Of a stretch of DNA of 64,000 bases, positions 38,277 to 48,299 are shown in pieces. How positions within the stretch are numbered: the stretch's first letter is position 1; each line of letters begins with the position of its first letter. Origin of the DNA: Shinella sp. CPCC 101442 (GTDB taxonomy: Bacteria; Pseudomonadota; Alphaproteobacteria; Rhizobiales; Rhizobiaceae). The stretch spans positions 659,741-723,740 of the forward strand of contig NZ_JALIQS010000004.1 in the NCBI RefSeq assembly GCF_024704725.1, written 5' to 3'. The notes beneath the pieces were generated by a model. It saw nothing but the letters and a program-made list of their open reading frames with translations, did not search any database and had not been told where the DNA came from. Made by a program: the position numbers and the translations under genes.

Positions 38277-39332
38277 ATGAAGGCTTCTTTCGTTTCGAAC
38301 ATGTCCCTCCAGAACGCGATGCGCATCACGGTCGCAAGCGCGCAGAAGGAGATGCTGAAGGTCCAGGAAGAGTCCGTAACGGGCCGTCACGCGGATGTCG
38401 GCGCGGAGCTGGGCGCCAAGACCGCCCGCACGCTGAATCTGCACCGCGACCTGCAGCGCATGGAATCGCTGAAGAGCACCAATGCCCTGACGACGCAGCG
38501 CCTTGCCGCCTCCCAGGAGGCTCTTGGCCAGATGTCGACGGCGGCGAACGATGCGATGGGCGTGCTTATCGCGCTGTCGGGCATCACCTCGGCCGACCAG
38601 CTCCAGCTTGCCCAGAAGAATATCGGCGATGCGCTGTCGACCTTCACGGCCGCCGCCAACACGTCCTTCAGCGGCGAATACCTGTTTGCCGGCATCAATT
38701 CCGATGTGATGCCGTTCAACGACTATTCCCAGACATCGCCCGTATCGGACGCCAAGGCCGCCTTCGACGCCGCGTTCCTGGCGCATTTCGGCTTCGACCA
38801 GACGGATCTTGCCGTTTCGACGATCGACCCCGCCGACATGCAGTCCTTCATCGGCTCGCTCGAAACGAGCTTCATGGGCGTGGACTGGGAAAACAACTGG
38901 TCGAATGCGTCGAACGAGAACATGGAAAGCCGCATCAGCGCCTCCGAAACGGTGCAGAGCTCGACCAACACCAATGTGGACGGCATGCGCCACATGGCGC
39001 TTGGCCTTGTGATCGGCAAGGAGCTGCTGGCACTCAATATTTCCGAAGCGTCCCGCAAGACCGTCAGCGATGCGGCGATCGACTATATGGGCCGCGCGGT
39101 CTCCGGCATCGACGGCGAGCGCTCGAAGCTCGGCATCTCCGAATCCCGCGTGACCCAGGCCAACACCTCGCTCGACGCGCAGATCACCATCCTGAGCACC
39201 AGCATCAAGGATATGGAAGGCATCGATACCTACGAGGCGGCGACACGTGTGACCACGCTCGAATCGCAGCTTTCGCTCGCCTACACGCTCACGTCGCGAA
39301 TCCAGAATCTGAGCCTGCTGAACTACCTCTGA
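38277..39332 (+). CDS. flgL: FlgL, hook-filament junction protein 3
   Basis: 351 aa. It resembles flagellin at the ends: N-terminal SNMSLQNAMRITVASAQKEM, then ESVTGRHADVGAELGAKTAR. The body has AAANTSFSGEYLFAGINSDV, typical of HAP3. The C-terminus ends SLAYTLTSRIQNLSLLNYL. It lies directly after flgK. Confidence 0.94.
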   Translation: MKASFVSNMSLQNAMRITVASAQKEMLKVQEESVTGRHADVGAELGAKTARTLNLHRDLQRMESLKSTNALTTQRLAASQEALGQMSTAANDAMGVLIALSGITSADQLQLAQKNIGDALSTFTAAANTSFSGEYLFAGINSDVMPFNDYSQTSPVSDAKAAFDAAFLAHFGFDQTDLAVSTIDPADMQSFIGSLETSFMGVDWENNWSNASNENMESRISASETVQSSTNTNVDGMRHMALGLVIGKELLALNISEASRKTVSDAAIDYMGRAVSGIDGERSKLGISESRVTQANTSLDAQITILSTSIKDMEGIDTYEAATRVTTLESQLSLAYTLTSRIQNLSLLNYL

Positions 39333-39370
39333 TGAAGCAGAGGATACGGACACACATGAAGGATGTCTGA

Positions 39371-39724
39371 ATGTACCAGTTTTCATATGCCGAGATCATG
39401 GAGGAGGGCGTCGCCGTCTCGAAAGATCGGGAACGGCAGGTCCTCGAGCGATCGATCGTGCTCCTGGAAACGGCACGGGCAGCGAGTGGCGGACACTACG
39501 GCAAGGAAGCCGTGGAAGCCGTCTACTATACGCGCCGGGTATGGATCCGTTTCATCGAAGATCTCGGGAATCCGGAAAACCAGCTCGATGACGAACTCCG
39601 GGCCAATCTGATCTCCATCGCCATTTGGATTCTCAAGGAAATCGAAAAGATCCGCAAACGCGAATCCACGAACTTCCAGGGTATCATCGACATCACAACC
39701 ATCATCAAGGATGGAATCAAATGA
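39371..39724 (+). CDS. flaF: FlaF, flagellin synthesis regulator
   Basis: 117 aa. It is a helical protein beginning [20 protein letters not shown], with [16 protein letters not shown] and [20 protein letters not shown], all family features. In Caulobacter FlaF is needed for flagellin production and secretion and works opposite FlbT. It overlaps flbT by ATGA. Confidence 0.93.
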   Translation: MYQFSYAEIMEEGVAVSKDRERQVLERSIVLLETARAASGGHYGKEAVEAVYYTRRVWIRFIEDLGNPENQLDDELRANLISIAIWILKEIEKIRKRESTNFQGIIDITTIIKDGIK

Positions 39725-40167
39725 AAAGTACACTGCGTATATCGCTGAAGTCCGGGGAACGCATTTTTGTCAACGGTGCAGTCCTCAGGGTTGATCGCAA
39801 GGTCGCGATCGAATTCCTGAACGACGTGACCTTCCTTCTGGAAAACCACGTCCTGCAGCCGGAACAGGCGACCACCCCGCTCCGCCAGCTCTATTTCATC
39901 GCGCAGATGGCGCTGATCAATCCGGAAGGCGCCGAGCAGTCGATCGCCATGTTCCGCAAGTCGGTCATCATGCTGCTGTCCTGCTTCAAGAACGAGGAAG
40001 TGCTGGCCGAACTGAAGCGCGTCGATGCCCTCGTCACCCAGGGCCGCGCCTTCGAGGCGCTCAAGGCCATCCGCGGGCTCTACCCGATCGAGGATCGCAT
40101 CCTCAACAATCAGGAAATGGCACCGGCCATGATCGAACAGATCCGCAGGGAGATTGCACCATGGTAA
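39721..40167 (+). CDS. flbT: FlbT, flagellin mRNA regulator
   Basis: 148 aa from ATG 39721 ([20 protein letters not shown]); an open extension upstream belongs to the flaF shadow. Family features are [20 protein letters not shown] and [20 protein letters not shown]. In Caulobacter FlbT binds the flagellin mRNA leader and lowers its translation until the hook is complete. The conserved leader elements before flaA, flaB and flaC are candidate targets here. It overlaps flgD by 7 bp. Confidence 0.94.
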   Translation: MKSTLRISLKSGERIFVNGAVLRVDRKVAIEFLNDVTFLLENHVLQPEQATTPLRQLYFIAQMALINPEGAEQSIAMFRKSVIMLLSCFKNEEVLAELKRVDALVTQGRAFEALKAIRGLYPIEDRILNNQEMAPAMIEQIRREIAPW

Positions 40168-40589
40168 CCGCAGTCGGCGCCGCAAACAGCGCCACGTCCA
40201 CTCCGGTTGCGACTGGAAGCGAAGCCTCGAACGCTGAAAAGTCGGCGACCCTGAACTATGAGAGCTTCCTGAAGCTGCTCGTGGCGCAGATGAAGAATCA
40301 GGATCCGACCGAGCCGATGGACTCGGCCCAGCAGATGGCGCAGCTCGCCACCTTCTCGCAGGTCGAGCAGACCATCAAGACGAACAAGAACCTGGAAAGC
40401 CTGCTTCAGCGCACCTCGCTGCAGGAGGCCAATTCCGTCATCGGTCGCACCGTCACCAGCGAGGATGGCAAGGTCACTGGTGTCGTCAAGGAAGTGACGC
40501 TATACAATGACGGCATCGTGGCGAAGCTCGATTCGGGCGAGAAGCTCGTCATCGGACCGGGCGTGAAGATAAGCGAAACCAAAACGTGA
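40161..40589 (+). CDS. flgD: FlgD, hook-capping scaffold protein
   Basis: 142 aa, the short rhizobial form without the C-terminal Ig-like domains of enteric FlgD. The core motif [20 protein letters not shown], then [20 protein letters not shown], is diagnostic. The C-terminal ~50 residues ([20 protein letters not shown]) form the hallmark beta segment. It overlaps fliQ (GTGA). Confidence 0.95.
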   Translation: MVTAVGAANSATSTPVATGSEASNAEKSATLNYESFLKLLVAQMKNQDPTEPMDSAQQMAQLATFSQVEQTIKTNKNLESLLQRTSLQEANSVIGRTVTSEDGKVTGVVKEVTLYNDGIVAKLDSGEKLVIGPGVKISETKT

Positions 40590-40852
40590 ATGAGGCAGAC
40601 GCCCTCGATATAGCGCAGGCAGCCATCTGGACGGTCATCGTGGCCTCTGGACCGGCTGTTCTTGCCGCCATGATCGTCGGCGTCGCCATCGCCTTCGTGC
40701 AGGCCTTGACGCAGGTGCAGGAAATGACCCTGACCTTCGTGCCGAAAATCCTGGCGATCTTCGTGACGATCGCCATCTCGGCCCCCTTCATCGGCGCCCA
40801 GATATCCATCTTCACCGATCTCGTCTTCTCCCGCGTCCAGAGCGGTTTCTAG
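40586..40852 (+). CDS. fliQ: FliQ, flagellar type III export gate protein
   Basis: 88 aa from GTG 40586, overlapping the flgD stop. It has two membrane helices (AAIWTVIVASGPAVLAAMIV, KILAIFVTIAISAPFIGAQI) separated by VQALTQVQEMTLTFVPK, the FliQ signature. It is the usual FliQ length. Confidence 0.95.
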   Translation: MNEADALDIAQAAIWTVIVASGPAVLAAMIVGVAIAFVQALTQVQEMTLTFVPKILAIFVTIAISAPFIGAQISIFTDLVFSRVQSGF

Positions 40853-40992
40853 CGCGGTTTTTGCAAACGCGCCTTGCGCACCCGGTGCGTCTTCCCCATC
40901 CTCGCGCAAGCTTCGCCCTGTAGGCCATCGGGTGAAATGGGCGACGCGTGTTTCGCGCCGCCGCCTCTCATGACGAGACGGGAATTCTTCAG

Positions 40993-43080
40993 ATGGCGCA
41001 AGTACCGGCAATCAACCTTCCGAAGGTGAGCCCCAACGGCCGCGATATCGCGTTCGCAGTGGGCATCCTGACGATCCTGTCGATCCTCTTCCTGCCGATT
41101 CCGGCATTCATGATCGACATCGGCCTGGCCTTCTCCATCGCCTTCTCGGTGCTGATCCTGATGGTCTCGCTGTGGATACGGCGGCCGCTCGACTTCTCGT
41201 CCTTCCCGACGGTTCTCCTCATCGCCACCATGGTGCGCCTGTCGCTCAACATCGCGACGACGCGCGTCATCCTCTCGCACGGCAACGAAGGCCACGATGC
41301 GGCCGGCAGCGTCATCGCCGGCTTCGCCAGCCTCGTCATGTCCGGTGACTTCGTCATCGGTCTCATCGTCTTCATGATCCTCATCGTGGTGAACTTCATC
41401 GTCATCACCAAGGGTGCGACGCGTATTGCCGAAGTCGGCGCGCGCTTCACCCTGGATGCCATTCCCGGCAAGCAGATGTCGATCGACGCCGACCTTTCGG
41501 CCGGCCTGATCGACGAAAAGCAGGCGCAGCTTCGTCGTCGCGAGCTGGAAGAGGAAAGCTCCTTCTTCGGTTCGATGGACGGTGCGTCGAAGTTCGTGCG
41601 CGGTGACGCCATCGCCGGCCTCCTCATCACGGCCATCAACGTCTTCGGCGGCATCATCATCGGCTATTTCCGCCACGGCATGGAACTGGGCGAGGCGGCC
41701 GACGTCTTCGTCAAGCTGTCGGTCGGCGACGGTCTCGTCTCCCAGATCCCGGCCCTGATCGTCTCGCTCGCCGCAGGCCTCATCGTTTCGCGCGGCGGCA
41801 CGGCGGGGTCCACCGACGAGGCGGTCATCAACCAGCTCTCCGGCTATCCGCGCGCACTGCTCGTGGCTTCAGCGCTGATGATGCTTCTCGCCATCATGCC
41901 GGGCCTTCCCTTCTTGCCCTTCATGGTGCTGGGCGGCCTGATGGCTTTCGGCGGCTGGATGATCCCGCGTCGCATCGAGGCTGAAAACCAGGCCAAGCGC
42001 GCGCAGGAAGCCCAGCAGGTCCAGGCCACGCGCGATCAGGAAAAGGACTCCGTCAAGTCGGTGCTCAAGACCGCCGAGATCGAGCTCCTGCTCGGCAAGC
42101 AGGTCTCCACCCGCCTTCTCGGCGCCCATCAGGAACTGGCCTTCCGCGTCGGCAAGATGCGCAAGAAGTTCGCCGGCCAATACGGCTTCGTCGTGCCGGA
42201 AATCAAGGTTTCCGACGATATCGCCATTCCCGACAAGTCCTACCAGATCCGCATCCACGGCACGACGATCGCGTCCAACATCGTGCGCGTCGGGGAAGTT
42301 CTCGTCGTCACCGGCGGCGGGCGCAAACCCAGCGTGCCGGGCGACGAGATCCGCGAGCCCGCTTTCGGCATGCCTGCCGTGTCGGTTCTCGAAACCTTTG
42401 CCGAGGACCTGCGCCGCGAGGGCTTCCATCCGATCGACAACGTTTCGGTGGTGCTGACGCATCTTTCGGAAGTCATCCGCAACAACCTGCCGCAGCTCCT
42501 GTCCTACAAGGACGTCAAGGTGCTGATCGAGCGTCTCGATCCCGAGTACCGCAAGCTCGCCGACGAAATCTGCTCGTCGCACATGTCCTATTCCGGCCTT
42601 CAGGCCGTGCTGAAGCTGCTGCTTGCCGAGCGCGTCTCCATCCGCAACCTGCACCTGATCCTCGAAGCGGTCGCCGAACTTGCCCCGCATGTGCGCAAGA
42701 CCGAGCAGATCGTCGAGCATGTCCGCATCCGCATGGCCCAGCAGATCTGCGGCGACCTGACAGACAACGGCGTGCTTCCGGTTCTGCGTCTCGGCAACAA
42801 GTGGGACATGGTGTTCCACCAGGCGCTGAAGCGTGACTCGAAGGGTGAGATCGTCGAATTCGACATCGATCCGCGCCAGCTCGAAGAGTTTTCCGAACAG
42901 GCGACCCGGGTTATCCGCGAGTTTCTCGACCGTGGCACCCCCTTTGTACTGGTCACGTCGCCCGAATCCCGCTCTTATGTGCGCATGATCATCGAACGCC
43001 TTTTTGCAACATTGCCGGTTCTCTCGCATGTCGAGCTCGCCAAGGGCATCGAGATCAAGATCCTCGGCTCCATTTCATGA
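40993..43080 (+). CDS. flhA: FlhA, flagellar type III export gate protein
   Basis: 695 aa from ATG 40993 ([20 protein letters not shown]); a longer frame from 40948 adds an unlikely 15 residues. There are eight or so N-terminal membrane helices. The FHIPEP-type loop reads [40 protein letters not shown] and [20 protein letters not shown]. The C-terminal cytoplasmic domain binds chaperone-substrate complexes. It overlaps fliR by ATGA. Confidence 0.97.
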   Translation: MAQVPAINLPKVSPNGRDIAFAVGILTILSILFLPIPAFMIDIGLAFSIAFSVLILMVSLWIRRPLDFSSFPTVLLIATMVRLSLNIATTRVILSHGNEGHDAAGSVIAGFASLVMSGDFVIGLIVFMILIVVNFIVITKGATRIAEVGARFTLDAIPGKQMSIDADLSAGLIDEKQAQLRRRELEEESSFFGSMDGASKFVRGDAIAGLLITAINVFGGIIIGYFRHGMELGEAADVFVKLSVGDGLVSQIPALIVSLAAGLIVSRGGTAGSTDEAVINQLSGYPRALLVASALMMLLAIMPGLPFLPFMVLGGLMAFGGWMIPRRIEAENQAKRAQEAQQVQATRDQEKDSVKSVLKTAEIELLLGKQVSTRLLGAHQELAFRVGKMRKKFAGQYGFVVPEIKVSDDIAIPDKSYQIRIHGTTIASNIVRVGEVLVVTGGGRKPSVPGDEIREPAFGMPAVSVLETFAEDLRREGFHPIDNVSVVLTHLSEVIRNNLPQLLSYKDVKVLIERLDPEYRKLADEICSSHMSYSGLQAVLKLLLAERVSIRNLHLILEAVAELAPHVRKTEQIVEHVRIRMAQQICGDLTDNGVLPVLRLGNKWDMVFHQALKRDSKGEIVEFDIDPRQLEEFSEQATRVIREFLDRGTPFVLVTSPESRSYVRMIIERLFATLPVLSHVELAKGIEIKILGSIS

Positions 43081-43829
43081 TGACCGACCCGCAGGGCACG
43101 GTGCTGGCGTTGTTCGCCGCATTCTGCCGTGTCGGCGGGTGCTTCATGCTGCTGCCGGGCTTCTCGTCCGCCCGCATCTCGATCCAGATCCGCCTTTTCC
43201 TGGCCGTCGCGATCTCGATGGGCGTGCTGCCGATCATGTGGGATGTCATCTACCCGCGCGCCACCGGCGATCTCGACGGCTATCTCCGGATGATCGTCTT
43301 CGAAACGCTGACGGGTGCGGCGATCGGTCTGATCGCCCGCTACTATGTGCTCGGCCTGCAATTCGCCGGCACGGTGCTGACCATGATGATGGGCTTCAAT
43401 GCGCCGCCGACGCCGGATGTTTTGGAAGACACCGCGGAAAACCAGCTGACGAACCTGCTCTCGTTTGCCGGCCTGCTCGTTCTGTTCATGCTGGATTTCC
43501 ACCATGTCGTCATGCGGGCGCTCATCGAATCCTACAACGTCATGCCGATCGGCGCCGGCTTCAACCCGCAGAGCGCGCTGATCACGCTCACCGATACGCT
43601 CAGCCAGACCTTCATGATCATGCTGCGGCTGGCGAGCCCCTTCATTCTCTATGGCCTGGTGTTCAACGTCTCCGTCGGCCTCGTCAACAAGCTCGCGCCA
43701 CAGATTCCGATCTACTTCGTCTCGCTGCCCTTCATCATCATGGGCGGCCTGCTCCTGCTCTATTTCGGCATTTCCTCGCTGCTCGAGATCTTCGCAAGCG
43801 GTTTCATACCGGTTTTCAGGGGAGAGTAG
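43077..43829 (+). CDS. fliR: FliR, flagellar type III export gate protein
   Basis: 250 aa with about six membrane helices ([30 protein letters not shown] loop, [20 protein letters not shown]). It is the usual length and sits directly after flhA. Two Met codons open the gene. It completes the FliP-FliQ-FliR gate with genes at 15717 and 40586. Confidence 0.95.
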   Translation: MMTDPQGTVLALFAAFCRVGGCFMLLPGFSSARISIQIRLFLAVAISMGVLPIMWDVIYPRATGDLDGYLRMIVFETLTGAAIGLIARYYVLGLQFAGTVLTMMMGFNAPPTPDVLEDTAENQLTNLLSFAGLLVLFMLDFHHVVMRALIESYNVMPIGAGFNPQSALITLTDTLSQTFMIMLRLASPFILYGLVFNVSVGLVNKLAPQIPIYFVSLPFIIMGGLLLLYFGISSLLEIFASGFIPVFRGE

Positions 43830-43832
43830 ACG

Positions 43833-44231
43833 ATGGCGCAGAGCCGGTCGGAAAAGCTGAAGCGCCTCGTCACCGTACAACGGCATCTTGAAAAGATGGC
43901 CGAGATCGATCTTGCCAATACCACGCGGCAGCGGCAGGAAGCGGCCGAGACGATGGAGGCGGTCGCCGAAGCGATCAACTCGCTGAACCCGGTGCATCGC
44001 GGTTTCTCGCGCCATTATTCCGGCCAGTACAGCCGCCTGCAACAGCAGGACCAGATGCTGGCCAACGTCCAGCAGATGCATGAGATGCGTGTCGTGCGCG
44101 AGCGCACCAAGGGCGACCGCATGGAAGACCATATGAAGGAGGCGCGCAGCGCCGAAGACCGCGAGGCGGCCGACGATGCGATCTACGACCTGATCGACCA
44201 GCACATCGCCTACAAGAAGGGCGAAGACTGA
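43833..44231 (+). CDS. FliJ-like flagellar export protein (tentative)
   Basis: 132 aa, highly charged and predicted almost wholly coiled coil (SRSEKLKRLVTVQRHLEKMA, RQRQEAAETMEAVAEAINSL, AEDREAADDAIYDLIDQHIA). Size, charge and position right after fliR suggest the FliJ role of an escort protein that works with FliI and FlhA; no other fliJ was found. The name rests on architecture and context only. Confidence 0.6.
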   Translation: MAQSRSEKLKRLVTVQRHLEKMAEIDLANTTRQRQEAAETMEAVAEAINSLNPVHRGFSRHYSGQYSRLQQQDQMLANVQQMHEMRVVRERTKGDRMEDHMKEARSAEDREAADDAIYDLIDQHIAYKKGED

Positions 44232-44507
44232 GCTTTTCCCAAGTGCCGGCAAGGACAGGTGATTTACGTTCGCCTTATCAAGCTTGCTTCAAAATGGATT
44301 CCGCATGGCGCGCCGTCACGGCATCGTCATCCGCCACCAGCCTCCCGTAAGGTTGAGCAGCGATAGTCGCATCAGGACGATGACGAGGTTTGCCGAAGCG
44401 GCCGCGATAAGCGGCGCGGGTGAACCGATGTCCTGATGGTCATGAGGCCGGCGGACCGCCATGAGGACGGGTCCGGCTCGCAGGATTTACCTGAAAGGCT
44501 TTGAGAC
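44232..44507 (+). promoter_or_regulatory. Upstream region of the flgJ-like operon
   Basis: A 276-bp gap containing an imperfect inverted repeat (GTCCTGATGG ... CCATGAGGAC, 44430-44469) ending about 40 bp before the GTG start. It is probably the promoter of the last three motility genes; no consensus box was recognised. Confidence 0.35.
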
Positions 44508-45062
44508 GTGGCAATTACTCCCCCCAGCGATCTGGTGCTCGATGTCGTGCGCGCTGCCGACCCCACACAGGTTCAGGAAGCGCAAGCCAAGCTGAAATCG
44601 AACCGCGCTTCCTTCGAAGCGACGAGCCTTGCCGAAGCAGGCGCCGGATTCCAGGCCGCCGTCGGCACCATTCTCAACCGTGATTCCGCCAGCGCCAGCG
44701 CGTCGTCGAACGCCGTATCCGCCGTTGGCAGCAAGGGCGTGCCGGAACATCTGCGCAAGTTCGAGACGATGGTTCTGCAGAACTTCGTGAAATCGATGAT
44801 GCCGTCCGAAAGCGAGCAGGTCTACGGCGAAGGCACGGCCGGCGAAATGTGGCGCGGCATGATGGCCGATCAGCTGGGCGAGGCGCTCGGCAAAGGCGGC
44901 GGCATCGGCATAGCCGAGGCGCTCGCCAAGAAGAGCGGCATCAGCGGCGGCGCCAAGGACAACGATCCCGACCGTATCGCGTCCGGCATGGTTCAGGCTC
45001 TGCAGCGGGAGGCCTTCGCCGACCTGACGCCGGGCATCAAAGAACACAAGAAAACGGCATAA
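44508..45062 (+). CDS. flgJ: FlgJ-like rod-binding protein without muramidase domain
   Basis: 184 aa from GTG 44508. The FlgJ N-terminal rod-binding motif is HLRKFETMVLQNFVKSMMPS, then WRGMMADQLGEALGKGGGIG, and IAEALAKK. Enteric FlgJ carries a C-terminal glucosaminidase domain that is absent here; the separate transglycosylase at 33938 is the likely substitute. It precedes the FlgN-like gene by 15 bp. Confidence 0.85.
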   Translation: MAITPPSDLVLDVVRAADPTQVQEAQAKLKSNRASFEATSLAEAGAGFQAAVGTILNRDSASASASSNAVSAVGSKGVPEHLRKFETMVLQNFVKSMMPSESEQVYGEGTAGEMWRGMMADQLGEALGKGGGIGIAEALAKKSGISGGAKDNDPDRIASGMVQALQREAFADLTPGIKEHKKTA

Positions 45063-45077
45063 GCGGAGAACGACAAA

Positions 45078-45446
45078 ATGGAACAGGCAAGCAACGAAAT
45101 CCGAATCCGCTCCGTGCTCGGTCGGCTTGAAACCATCATCGACAACGAGAACGTCAATATCGGCCACGATCCCGATTTCGATCTCCCGACGTCGAACGCC
45201 CACAAGAGCCGCTGCCTTTATGAACTGGCGATGCTGACGCGCGATGTGCGTCCGGAGGAGGTGCCGCCAAGCTTCTCGCCGCAGCTCGGCCGCGTGCGCG
45301 AAAAGCTCGCGACCAACGCCCAGCGCGTCTCCGCCCATCTCGATGCCGTGCGCGAGGTCGTTTCCATCCTGAAGAGCGCCGTGCAGGACCTTGAGGCGGA
45401 CGGCACCTATTCTCAGGAACAGTTCCGTTTGGGTTACGGTACATGA
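45078..45446 (+). CDS. FlgN-like hook-junction chaperone (tentative)
   Basis: 122 aa, helical and charged, starting MEQASNEIRIRSVLGRLETI, with SRCLYELAMLTRD and LRE-type C-terminal helices (LDAVREVVSILKSAVQDLEA). The pattern of an early Leu-rich helix and a late amphipathic helix fits FlgN, the chaperone of FlgK and FlgL. It follows flgJ and overlaps the next gene by ATGA. Confidence 0.6.
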   Translation: MEQASNEIRIRSVLGRLETIIDNENVNIGHDPDFDLPTSNAHKSRCLYELAMLTRDVRPEEVPPSFSPQLGRVREKLATNAQRVSAHLDAVREVVSILKSAVQDLEADGTYSQEQFRLGYGT

Positions 45447-45973
45447 TCAAGCTTATCGGCACCGGCGTCTGGGTCCTCGCGATCACGCTCGCCGCGGTCT
45501 ATTTCTCGCTGACGATGGCGTCCGCGCCCAAGGTCGATACGGAAGCCGCCGCGCGCGAAGCCGCGATGGAGTTCGTCACCGGCTACACGACGACGGTGCC
45601 GGTTCTCGGGAAGGACGGCGTCAACGGCTATCTGCTCACCAAGCTCGCCTACAAGGCGAACAAGGAACTGGCGGCCAAACAGGTCGTGCCGTTGCCGCAG
45701 ATGATCACCGACGAACTCTACACGCTGCTTGTCGGCAACAAGATGATCGACGTGACATCGACCGGCAATTTCGATCTCGATGCCTTCCGGGGTGTCGTGA
45801 AGGAAGGCCTCAACCGTCGTTTCGGCGCGGAGGTCATTGCCGAGGTCTATGTCGAGCAGATCGATTTCATCACCACCGCATCCATCGAGGATCCGGCACC
45901 CAAGAAGGGCGTTACGCTTCTCAAGGGCGATGTGCCGGAGGTCAAGCCGGCAGAAAAAAGCGGCGGACACTAG
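45443..45973 (+). CDS. Membrane-anchored protein, FliL-like, end of the flagellar cluster
   Basis: 176 aa. One N-terminal membrane segment (residues 2-24, IKLIGTGVWVLAITLAAVYF) is followed by a periplasmic domain (LDAFRGVVKEGLNRRFGAEV, IAEVYVEQIDFITT) reminiscent of a FliL C-terminal domain, ending in a Lys/Glu/Pro-rich tail. True FliL is already encoded at 15196, so this may be a second stator-associated protein. The function is unknown. Confidence 0.7.
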   Translation: MIKLIGTGVWVLAITLAAVYFSLTMASAPKVDTEAAAREAAMEFVTGYTTTVPVLGKDGVNGYLLTKLAYKANKELAAKQVVPLPQMITDELYTLLVGNKMIDVTSTGNFDLDAFRGVVKEGLNRRFGAEVIAEVYVEQIDFITTASIEDPAPKKGVTLLKGDVPEVKPAEKSGGH

Positions 45974-46000
45974 GCCGCCGCTGAGGTGAGACAGTCTCTG

Positions 46001-46032
46001 AGAAGCCGGCCGCTCAATGTGTGCCGGCTTCT
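46001..46032. terminator. Convergent stem-loop after the flagellar cluster
   Basis: AGAAGCCGGC, 12-nt loop, GCCGGCTTCT: a perfect 10-bp stem that overlaps the 3' end of the leftward glycosyltransferase. GGCGG/CCGCC just upstream (45960-45980) forms a second small hairpin. T-tracts are poor. Confidence 0.5.
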
Positions 46033-46823
46033 GCCGTTTCATCATGAGCGCGCTTCACCACCATGCCAGACAGTTTGTAGCGCAAGACGTGGTAGAGGAA
46101 GAGCGGATTGCCGATCACGTAGCGCCGCCACAGGCGCTTGGGCTCCTGCACGAGCCGGTAGAGCCATTCGAGACGCAGCTTGCGGATGCCGAGCGGCGCA
46201 CGGCGCACGTCGCCGGCCACGAAGTCGAACAGCGCGCCGACGCTCAGCACCAGCCGCGCATGGCCGGGGCCGACATGGCGGTCGATCCACTTTTCCTGCG
46301 CCGGGCTGCCCATGGCGACCAGCAGGATATCGACATTGGCCTCGCGCACCCGTTCCATGATCTCGTCGGATTTCGCTCTGTCGAAGAAGCCGTCGGAAAT
46401 CGGAATGAATTCATGCCAGGGGGCGTGGCGGCGGAAGTTTTCCGTCGCGCGCTTCAGCGTCGAGGGCAGCGTGCCGATCAGAGCGACGCGCATCGGCCTG
46501 GTGATGTAGGTCAGCAGCGCCGGCACGAAATCCGTACCGTTGAGGTTCGCCGGGAATTTGCGGCCGTGGAAGACCATGGACGCGATATCGACGCCATGGC
46601 CGTCGGGGAAAACGACCTGGCGTTCGAGCACGGCGCGATAGTCCCCGTCGCGCATCATCAGGTTCGCATTGTTGGCGTTGATGAAGGCGATCACGGTCTG
46701 GCCGAACGGCATTGACGCGACCTCTTCGGCGAAGGCGAAGGCGTCCGCCCAGCCGAGGTCGCAGACCGGAAGGCCCAGAATGTCGCGTTGGGCGCTGACG
46801 ATGTTGCCTGACACGAGGTTCAT
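46014..46823 (-). CDS. WecG/TagA/CpsF family glycosyltransferase (GT26)
   Basis: 269 aa from ATG 46823, with AAGGAGCCC as ribosome site; the longer frame to 46973 is rejected. Family motifs: FINANNANLMMRDGDYRAVL, VFPDGHGVDIAS, LNGTDFVPALL, VDILLVAMGSPAQEKWIDRH, VGALFDFVAGDVRRAPLGIR, and KLRLEWLYRLVQEPKRLWRR. Such enzymes transfer HexNAc-type sugars to lipid-linked intermediates in exopolysaccharide or LPS synthesis. The gene stands alone here. It could feed the same surface glycans as glf, but nothing in the sequence links them. Confidence 0.9.
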   Translation of the reverse strand: MNLVSGNIVSAQRDILGLPVCDLGWADAFAFAEEVASMPFGQTVIAFINANNANLMMRDGDYRAVLERQVVFPDGHGVDIASMVFHGRKFPANLNGTDFVPALLTYITRPMRVALIGTLPSTLKRATENFRRHAPWHEFIPISDGFFDRAKSDEIMERVREANVDILLVAMGSPAQEKWIDRHVGPGHARLVLSVGALFDFVAGDVRRAPLGIRKLRLEWLYRLVQEPKRLWRRYVIGNPLFLYHVLRYKLSGMVVKRAHDETAEAGTH

Positions 46824-47359
46824 GACAGGGCTCCTTGTGCGCCAACACCGCGCGTTGTGCGGCCGGACCGGCCGGCCGTCATGGCCTGGCGGCTGGCGCA
46901 TTCGATGGGGAATGTGGGAAAGGGCTTCATGCTGCTCCCGCAATACTTGTGTTGCTGGAAGCCGGTGTAACAAGCGCGCCTGAAAGGGCTTTTAAGGAAT
47001 TCCCTAGAAGGCGGCCCGATGCTTTTATGTTTTGCTAACCATAGGCTCTTCGGGGATGCTATCTCTATAAAAACATTTGATTTTTTCCGCTTCAAAGCAG
47101 TGGCGTTTCTGGCTTCCCGGCAAAAATATTTGCAGAGGGTGCTTCAAAAAAGGACTTTTCCGGATGGCTGACGGGTTCCCTCATGCCGCCAAAAGCGCCT
47201 TTCACGGCTGACAGGAAAACGGGTGTTAACGAATTGGGCCGGGTGTTTCCGAAACGGACGCTTGAAATTATGTGTTTTGGACAGCATAGGGCGTTAAGAG
47301 GCCATCCCATTTCGCGGACGCGCTCCTAAAGTGGGCGCAATTCATTCAGGGAGAGTAAT
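46824..47359. other. 536-bp non-coding gap, glycosyltransferase / folD
   Basis: Divergent promoters of the WecG-type gene and folD must lie here. The stretch 47030-47160 is AT-rich (TATAAAAAC, AAAAATATTTG) and stands out from its surroundings. Two short open frames cross it on the minus strand but lack a ribosome site and protein-like composition. No other structure was seen. Confidence 0.5.
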
Positions 47360-48259
47360 GTGACCACCATTATCGATGGGAAGCAGGTTGCCGCTTCCGT
47401 GACCGACGCGGTGAAGTCCGCGAGCGCGACGCTGGAAATGGATGCCGGCTTTAAGCCCGGACTTGCGGTCGTCATCGTCGGCGAGGATCCGGCGAGCCAT
47501 GCCTATGTCTCGGCGAAAAGCCGCATGGCCAAGGAATGCGGTTTCAACTCCATCCAGCACACGCTGCCCGAGACGACGACGCAGGAAGAGCTTGCGGCTC
47601 TTGTCGAGACGCTGAACGCCGACGAGAGCATCCATGGCATCCTCGTCCAGCTGCCGTTGCCGAAGCATTTGAATTCCGACCCGATCATCCAGTCGATCAA
47701 GCCGGAAAAGGATGTCGACGGCCTGCATGTGGTCAATGCCGGCAAGGTTGCGACCGGCGATCTCGATGGCGGTCTCGTTTCTTGCACGCCGGCCGGCGCC
47801 ATGGTGTTCGTGCGCCGTACGCATGGCGAAGACCTTTCGGGTCTCAACGCCGTGGTGGTTGGCCGCTCCAATCTCTTCGGCAAGCCGATGTCGGCGCTGC
47901 TGCTTGCCGCCAATGCGACGGTGACGACGGCCCATTCGCGCACCAGGGACCTCGCGGGCGTCTGCCGCAACGCGGACATCCTCGTTGCCGCCGTCGGTCG
48001 TCCGCAAATGGTGAAGGCCGATTGGGTCAAGCCCGGCGCCACCGTCATCGACGTCGGCATCAATCGTATTCCCGCGCCTGAGAAGGGTGAGGGCAAGTCG
48101 CGCCTCGTGGGTGACGTCGCTTATGACGAGGTTGCCAGGGTTGCCGGCGTGATCACGCCGGTTCCGGGTGGTGTCGGTCCGATGACGATCGCCATGCTGA
48201 TGGCCAACACCGTCATCGCCGCCTATCGCAAGGCCGGCAGGACGCCGCCGAAGTTCTGA
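47360..48259 (+). CDS. folD: FolD, methylene-THF dehydrogenase/cyclohydrolase
   Basis: 299 aa from GTG 47360, preceded by GGGAGAG. FolD interconverts 5,10-methylene-, methenyl- and 10-formyl-tetrahydrofolate in the cytoplasm. Motifs: [17 protein letters not shown] (catalytic Lys), [48 protein letters not shown] (NADP site), and [20 protein letters not shown]. It is housekeeping, with no link to neighbours. Confidence 0.97.
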   Translation: MTTIIDGKQVAASVTDAVKSASATLEMDAGFKPGLAVVIVGEDPASHAYVSAKSRMAKECGFNSIQHTLPETTTQEELAALVETLNADESIHGILVQLPLPKHLNSDPIIQSIKPEKDVDGLHVVNAGKVATGDLDGGLVSCTPAGAMVFVRRTHGEDLSGLNAVVVGRSNLFGKPMSALLLAANATVTTAHSRTRDLAGVCRNADILVAAVGRPQMVKADWVKPGATVIDVGINRIPAPEKGEGKSRLVGDVAYDEVARVAGVITPVPGGVGPMTIAMLMANTVIAAYRKAGRTPPKF

Positions 48260-48273
48260 CGGCTCGAATGCGA

Positions 48274-48299
48274 AAGGCGCCCCGCGGGGCGCCTTTTTA
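48274..48299. terminator. Bidirectional terminator folD / lacI-type gene
   Basis: GGCGCCCCGCGGGGCGCC is a perfect 18-bp palindrome followed by TTTTT on the plus strand; the minus strand also follows it with TTTCG. The T-tract overlaps the stop codon of the leftward regulator. Confidence 0.85.

Noticed and set aside
35529-39386. A 1285-codon minus-strand open frame over flgE-flgK-flgL
   Set aside because: Shadow of three well-recognised hook genes; the translated product is Arg/Asp/Gly-rich without family features.
46820-47310. Two short minus-strand open frames in the glycosyltransferase-folD gap
   Set aside because: No ribosome site, atypical composition, and they overlap the likely promoters.
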